Assembly: GCA_043775055.1 (NCBI GenBank)
Contig: JAYVSU010000020.1
Location: forward strand, 1 to 10,037
Length of the DNA: 10,037 nucleotides
Direction of reading: 5' to 3'
DNA from: Aalborgiella sp043775055
Lineage (GTDB): Bacteria; Pseudomonadota; Gammaproteobacteria; Burkholderiales; Burkholderiaceae_C
The translations under genes were made by a program, and so were the position numbers. This document shows, in pieces, positions 5,677-10,037 of the stretch. The notes below the pieces were generated by a model. That model searched no databases and was not told the origin of the DNA. It was given only the letters and a program-made list of their open reading frames with translations. Every line of letters starts with the position of its first letter. Position 1 is the first letter of the stretch.

Positions 5677-6513
5677 TCAAGCGTACTTCAGGGTTGCCAT
5701 AGAACGCAACTCTTCTGGCGTGGTGCTCGGCATGCCAAAAAACTCCAGATACGCTGGGATTTGTTCAAACAGCATGTCTGTACCGATCTGCACACGGCAG
5801 CCCCGTTCGGCAGCGGCGGCCAGAAAAGCCGTCATTTCAGTCTTCATCACCACTTCACCGACAAAGGTCGTGCTGGCAATACGTGATATATCCATCGGCA
5901 TCGGGTCGCCCACATTCATACCCATGGGCGTGGCGTTGACCACCAAGTCATAGCCCGCTGGGTCGTTTGAACCAGTCGTCACGTCCAAAGCGGGGTAATG
6001 CAGGCGCAAACGCTCGCCTAGCCCATTGGCAGAGGCCATATTCACATCAAACAAGCCCAGCGCAGCGACGCCGGCGGCGGCCAGCGAAGCCGCAATCGCG
6101 CAGCCAACGCCACCACTGCCCACAACCAATGCACGTGCACTCTGCAGCTTCAAGCCTTTGCGCAGCACGCCACGTACAAAACCTTCGCCGTCAAACATAT
6201 CGCCCTGCAAGCGACCATCAGGCGCGCGGCGCACGGCATTGCAAGCACCTGCAATAGCAGCTGTCGGGAAAACCTCGTCCAACAAACCTATCGTTGTGAC
6301 CTTGTGTGGCATGGTGATGAGCGCACCACGAATATTGCTGAGTTTGAAAATACTGGGTAAAAAAGTCGGATAGTCTGGCACTTGGCAACCCATGGGCACG
6401 ACGATGGCATTCACACCCGCTTTTTCAAACCAAGGGTTGTAAATCATGGGTGCCTTGAAGGCATGCGTGGGGAAGCCGATGTGGGCGATGATCTCCGTAT
6501 TGCCATTGATCAT
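5677..6513 (-). CDS. Shikimate/quinate dehydrogenase-family oxidoreductase (AroE-like)
   Basis: A 278-residue two-domain AroE-family enzyme that should interconvert a hydroxyl and a keto group on a cyclohexane carboxylate, using a nicotinamide cofactor in the cytosol. Conserved features are the catalytic Lys71 in ITMPHK, Asn92, catalytic Asp108 in MFDG, the Rossmann loop GSGGVG (132-137), VNATPMG (192-198) and Gln251. Departures are clear: the HSxSP carboxylate site aligns with AFKAP, so Phe19 and Ala21 replace both serines; NTDG is MFDG; the usual DVVY tyrosine is a Met (223). Asp156 at the end of the second strand, with no NRT motif, points to NAD+ rather than NADP+. The start is ATG 6513, sharing one base with the aroQ stop (TAATG), so translation is probably coupled; an open extension to 6690 is only the out-of-frame overlap with aroQ. 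A role in catabolism, not housekeeping shikimate synthesis, is inferred. Confidence 0.85.
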   Translation of the reverse strand: MINGNTEIIAHIGFPTHAFKAPMIYNPWFEKAGVNAIVVPMGCQVPDYPTFLPSIFKLSNIRGALITMPHKVTTIGLLDEVFPTAAIAGACNAVRRAPDGRLQGDMFDGEGFVRGVLRKGLKLQSARALVVGSGGVGCAIAASLAAAGVAALGLFDVNMASANGLGERLRLHYPALDVTTGSNDPAGYDLVVNATPMGMNVGDPMPMDISRIASTTFVGEVVMKTEMTAFLAAAAERGCRVQIGTDMLFEQIPAYLEFFGMPSTTPEELRSMATLKYA

Positions 6514-6968
6514 TACTTGGAAACCTTGTTCGAGTTTTGTACAGCATAGACCGCAGCGCGCAAGGCCAGCAAATAGCTGTCTTCGCCAAAGCCACAAATT
6601 TGCCCTTTGACGATTTCTGCAAACACGGACACATGGCGAAAGGCCTCGCGTGCGTGGATGTTTGACATATGCAACTCCACAATGGGACAAGTCAAAATAG
6701 CCAAGGCATCACGAATGCCATAGCTGTAATGCGTCCAGGCACCGGCGTTGATCAAGACAGCATCCACACCATCGGTGTAGCCTTGATGGATGCGTTCGCA
6801 CATCTCGCCTTCGCTGTTGGTTTGAAAAAACTCCACTTCTGAGCCGAGTTCCTTACCCAATGTTGCCAAACTGGCGTTGATCTCATCCAGCGTAATGGTC
6901 CCATACTGCTTGGGGTCACGCTTACCGAACATGTTGTGGTTGATCCCATGGAGCATCAAAATTTTCAT
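6513..6968 (-). CDS. aroQ: Type II 3-dehydroquinate dehydratase (AroQ/QuiB/QsuC-like)
   Basis: A 151-residue type II dehydroquinase, the usual length for this dodecameric cytosolic enzyme, which converts 3-dehydroquinate to 3-dehydroshikimate. Active-site residues are in place: Asn10, the lid arginine Arg17, catalytic Tyr22 (RDPKQYG), Asn74 (INAGAWTH), His80, catalytic His100 in ELHMSN, and the IHAREAFRH run (104-112). It departs from housekeeping enzymes in the first loop, which reads HGINHNMFG instead of NGPNLNLLG, and in INAGAW for INPGAY. Together with its place behind a TRAP transporter and before an AroE-like gene, this suggests a catabolic paralogue of the quinate/shikimate pathway rather than the biosynthetic copy. 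The ATG at 6968 has only a weak AAAGAA ribosome site. The gap to dctP is 116 bp and contains a hairpin. Confidence 0.9.
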   Translation of the reverse strand: MKILMLHGINHNMFGKRDPKQYGTITLDEINASLATLGKELGSEVEFFQTNSEGEMCERIHQGYTDGVDAVLINAGAWTHYSYGIRDALAILTCPIVELHMSNIHAREAFRHVSVFAEIVKGQICGFGEDSYLLALRAAVYAVQNSNKVSK

Positions 6969-6980
6969 GATTTTTCTTTA

Positions 6981-7025
6981 TAAAAAATTCAAATGCATCC
7001 CAAATTCATTTCAAACTTGGGATGC
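6981..7025 (-). terminator. Intercistronic hairpin plus T-tract behind dctP
   Basis: GCATCCCAA (6995-7003) pairs with TTGGGATGC (7017-7025), nine perfect pairs with a 13-base loop. In the minus-strand direction the stem is followed by ATTTGA and then a run of six Ts within 6990-6981. The long loop and the delayed T-tract suggest a leaky terminator or an mRNA 3'-end stabiliser, which would let dctP be made in excess while part of the transcription continues into aroQ. Confidence 0.55.
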
Positions 7026-7084
7026 TTAATCGGAAAAATTAACCGCAAAGTTTGCAGCTCAAAGCATCAACGATGTTTGCTTTA

Positions 7085-8083
7085 TTATTTGCGGAGTTTT
7101 GCCAACTCGGTCATCATTTCATTGACCGTTGCTTCACCAATGCTTGCGCTGAATTGAGCAATCACCGGCTTAATTTTTTCGCGCAATTTAGCCACTTCAG
7201 CTGACGAGAACTGCGTCACAGTCATGCCGTTTTTTTTCAGCAATTCCAAATTGGCAGATACAGCAGCTCGTGCGGCAGCTCGCTGGCCTTTTGTGGCTTC
7301 GTCAGCAGAGTCATCAATGATTTTTCGTTCTGCAGGCGTCAAAGTATCCCAAATTTTCTTGCTGAAAATCACAGACTGCGGATTGTATTGATGGTTGGTC
7401 AAAGCCATGTACTTTTGAACTTCCCAGAATTTGTTGGAAGCAATCACGCTGATTGGGTTTTCTTGACCATCAATTGCTTTTTGTTCCAAACCGGCATACA
7501 CCTCAGCAAAAGGCATAGGCGTCGGATTCGCACCCAAGGCTTTCACCCAAGCCACGTTGATGGGGTTAGGAATCACGCGGAGCTTCAAGCCTTCAATATC
7601 TTCAACTTTGTTCAAAGGGCGTTTGCTGTTGGTGATGTGGCGATAGCCTAGTTCCCAGTATGACAAACCGATCAAGCCCTTGGCTTCCAGCAGTTTGTGC
7701 ATTTTGACGCCGACAGGGCCGTCAACAATCGCATCCGACTCTTTTTCATTGGCAAACAAGAATGGGAAATCAAAAATAGCCAGTTCTTTGGCTTCAGATG
7801 CCAAGATACCGCTGTTCAACACGGCCATATCCACCGTCCCGCCTTTGATGGAAGACACGACGGCTTGGTCTGTCCCCAACGTAGAGTTGAGGAACAATTG
7901 CACTTTCATCTTGCCACCAGATTTTTTAGCGACCGCGTCAGCAAACAATTTCATACCGGCAACCGCTGGATGACCTTCAGGGCTACTCAAACCGAACTTG
8001 ATGACGCGCTCTTGCGCCAGAGCCACGCCAAACGTTGCCACGGCTGCAACTGCCAATAGGGATTTAACAAACAAACGTTTCAT
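7085..8083 (-). CDS. dctP: TRAP transporter periplasmic substrate-binding protein (DctP family)
   Basis: A 332-residue extracytoplasmic solute receptor of a TRAP transporter, which captures a carboxylate ligand in the periplasm and hands it to the DctQM membrane unit. A signal peptide covers residues 1-23 (MKR, hydrophobic core, ALA before Gln24). Hallmarks include the N-terminal FGLSSPEGHP (30-39), GYRHITNSKRP (146-156), the ligand-carboxylate arginine Arg169 in GLKLRVIPNP, and DGQENP (205-210). I start it at ATG 8083 because GGAG lies at 8092-8089, just upstream; the GTG at 8095 overlaps that site. It lies between dctM (140 bp upstream) and aroQ (116 bp downstream), and hairpins occupy both gaps. 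The linkage to aroQ suggests a quinate/shikimate-like ligand, but receptor sequence alone does not prove this. Confidence 0.93.
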   Translation of the reverse strand: MKRLFVKSLLAVAAVATFGVALAQERVIKFGLSSPEGHPAVAGMKLFADAVAKKSGGKMKVQLFLNSTLGTDQAVVSSIKGGTVDMAVLNSGILASEAKELAIFDFPFLFANEKESDAIVDGPVGVKMHKLLEAKGLIGLSYWELGYRHITNSKRPLNKVEDIEGLKLRVIPNPINVAWVKALGANPTPMPFAEVYAGLEQKAIDGQENPISVIASNKFWEVQKYMALTNHQYNPQSVIFSKKIWDTLTPAERKIIDDSADEATKGQRAAARAAVSANLELLKKNGMTVTQFSSAEVAKLREKIKPVIAQFSASIGEATVNEMMTELAKLRK

Positions 8084-8088
8084 AAAAG

Positions 8089-8092
8089 TCTC
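8089..8092 (-). promoter_or_regulatory. Ribosome binding site that sets the dctP start
   Basis: GGAG on the minus strand, with five bases to the ATG at 8083. It overlaps the alternative upstream GTG codon region and so decides for the shorter protein with a normal signal peptide. Confidence 0.7.
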
Positions 8093-8139
8093 CACGAGTT
8101 ATAAAAAAACCAACACAGCACGCTTTACATACAAACTTG

Positions 8140-8164
8140 GCAAATGGCGCGCTAACTCATTTGC
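8140..8164. other. Hairpin upstream of dctP
   Basis: GCAAATG (8140-8146) pairs with CATTTGC (8158-8164) around an 11-base loop, and an added G-T pair and three more pairs beyond a small internal loop are possible. On the minus strand it lies between dctM and dctP. It could protect the 5' end of a processed or separately started dctP message. Confidence 0.4.
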
Positions 8165-8167
8165 TTT

Positions 8168-8198
8168 GTTATATGACCTAACGCACTATGCATGCATA
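8168..8198 (-). promoter_or_regulatory. Possible internal promoter and operator for dctP
   Basis: TATAAC on the minus strand (8173-8168) is a good -10 match without a recognisable -35. In the -35 position lies a perfect 12-bp palindrome, TATGCATGCATA (8187-8198). A promoter that depends on a regulator bound there is possible. A transcript started here would begin near 8161, at the foot of the 8140-8164 hairpin. Confidence 0.28.
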
Positions 8199-8223
8199 CG
8201 GTCTACAAGAAATACCCTGCGAT

Positions 8224-9501
8224 TCAATAGAACCAACGCGCTGGCACCATCACGAGCTGTGGGAAAAGTACCATCAAGAACATGATGGCAAACTGCGCAA
8301 TCATGAATGGAACGACTCCTTTTGTAACATCGTCCATGCTTATCTTGCCCACACCAGCAACTGCATTTAACACTGTGCCAACCGGGGGTGTAATCAAGCC
8401 AATCGCATTGTTGATGATGAACAGCACCCCAAAGTAAACAGGGTCAATGCCTGCGGCTTTAACAACCGGCATCAACACAGGTGTCAATAACAAAATCGTC
8501 GGCGTCATATCCAAAGCCGTACCCACCACCATGGTCAGCACCATGATGGCCAGCATCAGCAAACGTGGGCTACCTAACAATGGTTCCAGCAACGACACCA
8601 CTTGCGCAGGCAAATCGGCAACCGTGATCAACCAAGCGGACACCATGGCTGCGGCCACTAAAAACATAACGATGGAGCATGTTTTGGCTGACGCCACAAA
8701 CAAAGGCACTAATTTTTTGAAATTCAACTCTTTGTAGATAAAGACTGAGATCAAGATGGCATAGACCGCAGCAACCACCGCAGCTTCTGTGGGCGTGAAA
8801 ATACCAAACTTCAAACCAAAAACAATAATCAACGGCAGTACCAAGGCCCAAGTTGCATCTTTGAGGGCTAACAAGACTTCAGTTTTTGTTTTGCGTGGCG
8901 GCGGCATAACCACCTCTTTGCGTACCAAATACCACCATGTGAACCACAACGATACCGCCAGCAAAACGCCAGGGAAGATGCCCGCCATGAACAGTTTGGT
9001 TATAGACACGCCGCCAGCAACACCAAAAATCACAAAGCCAATACTTGGCGGAATGACAGGCGCGATGATGCCCGCAGAGGCTATCAACCCTGCTGAACGC
9101 GATTTGTCGTGCCCAGCAGCCACCATCATAGGTAACAGCAACGCAGTCAAAGCGGCAGCGTCTGCCACCGCAGAGCCCGACAGTGAGGCCATGATGACGG
9201 CAGCCACAATGGTGACGTAGCCCAAACCACCTTTGATATGCCCGACCAAGGCCATGGCAAAGTTAACGATGCGACGCGACAAACCACCCGCATTCATCAC
9301 CTCACCCGCCAGCATGAAAAAAGGCACGGCTAGCAAGGGGAAGCTGTTGGAGCCCTCAATCAAATTTTGCGCCAGAATTTGCGCATCGAACATGTTCATG
9401 TGCCACATCAAAGCTGCGCCACACAAGAGCAAAGAAAAAGCAATCGGAATGCCCAGCGCCATAGCACCCAGCATTGAACCTAAAAATATAGTAATAATCA
9501 T
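8224..9501 (-). CDS. dctM: TRAP transporter large permease subunit (DctM family)
   Basis: The 425-residue large membrane subunit of a Na+- or H+-coupled TRAP transporter, which carries the transport path. It has about twelve hydrophobic segments and is of standard length for a non-fused DctM. Family motifs are AVPFFMLAGEVMNAGGLSRR (about residues 58-77), the MASLSGSAVADAAAL region (about 103-117), an elevator-domain segment around GSPRLLMLAIMVLTMVVGTALD (split over about 307-328) and NNAIGLITPPVGTVLN near 364-379. The start at ATG 9501 has GAGAA about eight bases upstream. It follows dctQ after 31 bp and precedes dctP after 140 bp, the common Q-M-P order for this subfamily. It forms the transporter with the flanking DctQ and DctP. 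Confidence 0.95.
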   Translation of the reverse strand: MIITIFLGSMLGAMALGIPIAFSLLLCGAALMWHMNMFDAQILAQNLIEGSNSFPLLAVPFFMLAGEVMNAGGLSRRIVNFAMALVGHIKGGLGYVTIVAAVIMASLSGSAVADAAALTALLLPMMVAAGHDKSRSAGLIASAGIIAPVIPPSIGFVIFGVAGGVSITKLFMAGIFPGVLLAVSLWFTWWYLVRKEVVMPPPRKTKTEVLLALKDATWALVLPLIIVFGLKFGIFTPTEAAVVAAVYAILISVFIYKELNFKKLVPLFVASAKTCSIVMFLVAAAMVSAWLITVADLPAQVVSLLEPLLGSPRLLMLAIMVLTMVVGTALDMTPTILLLTPVLMPVVKAAGIDPVYFGVLFIINNAIGLITPPVGTVLNAVAGVGKISMDDVTKGVVPFMIAQFAIMFLMVLFPQLVMVPARWFY

Positions 9502-9532
9502 GGTGATTCTCGATTTAGTTCATTTAAGGGAC

Positions 9533-10037
9533 TTAGTGGGCAGTTTGCTTGGCTGACGAGGTGTCAGCATGCGGCGCTTCTTCGGATTCTTGGATCAGCA
9601 TGAGCTGGTCGTCACCCATTTGGCCACTGAGTAACCGCCATAAATCACCCAACAAAATAGGTGCAGCCAAAACCGCGAAAACGACACCCGCCGCAGATAC
9701 CCAAGCCATGGAGACCTCCATGACGGCACTGGTTGAATCTATGTTGATTTTGGCTTGGTCGTAAGAGCCTTTAAAAATCAACCAATCGCAAAACAGCATC
9801 AACACCAAGGACAAGCCCATGCAGATGCGTTTACCAGTAGGCCCCAAACGCCCGACCAGCATGTCTGTACCTAAATGGCCGTTGTCTCTGAGCGCCACCA
9901 CAGCGCCCAAAAAAGTCATCCAAACGAACAGCCAGCGCGACAACTCTTCAGAAATTGTGAAGCCTGAATTCAGCGCATAACGCATGAAGACATTGCCAAA
10001 CACCAGTACCACCATCACAACCATGATGATGGCCAGC
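9533..10037 (-). CDS. dctQ: TRAP transporter small permease subunit (DctQ family), 5' end missing
   Basis: The small four-helix membrane subunit of the same TRAP transporter. The frame is open through the right edge of the window (codons for LAII lie upstream of the first visible Met at 10024), and the first visible residues already fall inside the first membrane helix, so the true N terminus, perhaps 15 to 25 residues more, is outside. Typical features are VFGNVFMRYALN at the end of the first helix, then SEELSRWLFVWMTFLGA and the conserved RDNGHLGTDML. Two further helices follow, and then a polar tail of about 30 residues that ends in an acidic, Ala/Thr-rich stretch. It is the most upstream visible gene of the transporter set; promoter and any earlier genes are beyond the window. 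Confidence 0.92.
   Translation of the reverse strand, partial: LAIIMVVMVVLVFGNVFMRYALNSGFTISEELSRWLFVWMTFLGAVVALRDNGHLGTDMLVGRLGPTGKRICMGLSLVLMLFCDWLIFKGSYDQAKINIDSTSAVMEVSMAWVSAAGVVFAVLAAPILLGDLWRLLSGQMGDDQLMLIQESEEAPHADTSSAKQTAH

Noticed and set aside
6514..6690. N-terminal extension of the AroE-like frame to a start at 6690, giving a 337-residue protein
   Set aside because: The extra 59 residues lie in another frame of aroQ, are Cys/Arg-rich and unlike the AroE family. The ATG at 6513 overlaps the aroQ stop and gives the normal length of 278.
1..10037. Signs of a mobile element, phage, CRISPR array or toxin-antitoxin system
   Set aside because: I found no transposase, integrase, tandem spaced repeats, tRNA-end duplication or small two-gene toxin module. 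Composition and codon use look even across the window.

Overview
The window looks like a chromosomal segment from a betaproteobacterium of the order Burkholderiales, most likely a Comamonadaceae relative. The support is a DUF4148 exported protein, a DUF1841 protein of the Burkholderiales type, a KefB/KefC-type antiporter, a TRAP transporter with a separate small DctQ subunit, and medium-GC coding sequence. I see no rRNA, tRNA, CRISPR array, insertion sequence, integrase or phage gene. The genus cannot be fixed from this stretch alone.

Left part (1-5666) holds ordinary chromosomal genes in alternating orientations: the 3' end of trmL (tRNA wobble methyltransferase, +), a LysR-type regulator (-), a small DUF4148 secreted protein (+), a MaoC-like hot-dog dehydratase (-), a glutathione-gated K+/H+ antiporter of the KefB/KefC type (+), a TauE/SafE (TSUP) permease (-) and a DUF1841 protein (+). 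Convergent pairs end 6 to 19 bp apart, except for DUF4148/maoC, which share a strong bidirectional terminator. The divergent spacers carry several short perfect dyads that look like operators.

Right part (5677-10037) is one minus-strand gene set that runs off the right edge. In transcription order it is dctQ (5' end missing), dctM, dctP, a type II 3-dehydroquinate dehydratase (aroQ-like) and a shikimate dehydrogenase-family oxidoreductase whose ATG overlaps the aroQ stop by one base. I infer a catabolic module: a TRAP transporter imports a quinate/shikimate-like polyhydroxy carboxylate, and the two cytoplasmic enzymes oxidise and dehydrate it. The oxidoreductase keeps the catalytic Lys/Asp pair of the AroE family but lacks both serines that normally hold the substrate carboxylate, and its cofactor site looks NAD-type, so its real substrate is open. 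Hairpins sit on both sides of dctP, which may raise expression of the binding protein relative to its neighbours.

The most unusual non-gene signal is a 19-bp element (AGCTAT-N7-ATAG..) found three times inside coding sequence, twice in the antiporter and once in the DUF1841 gene, always in the same reading frame and giving similar peptides in unrelated proteins.
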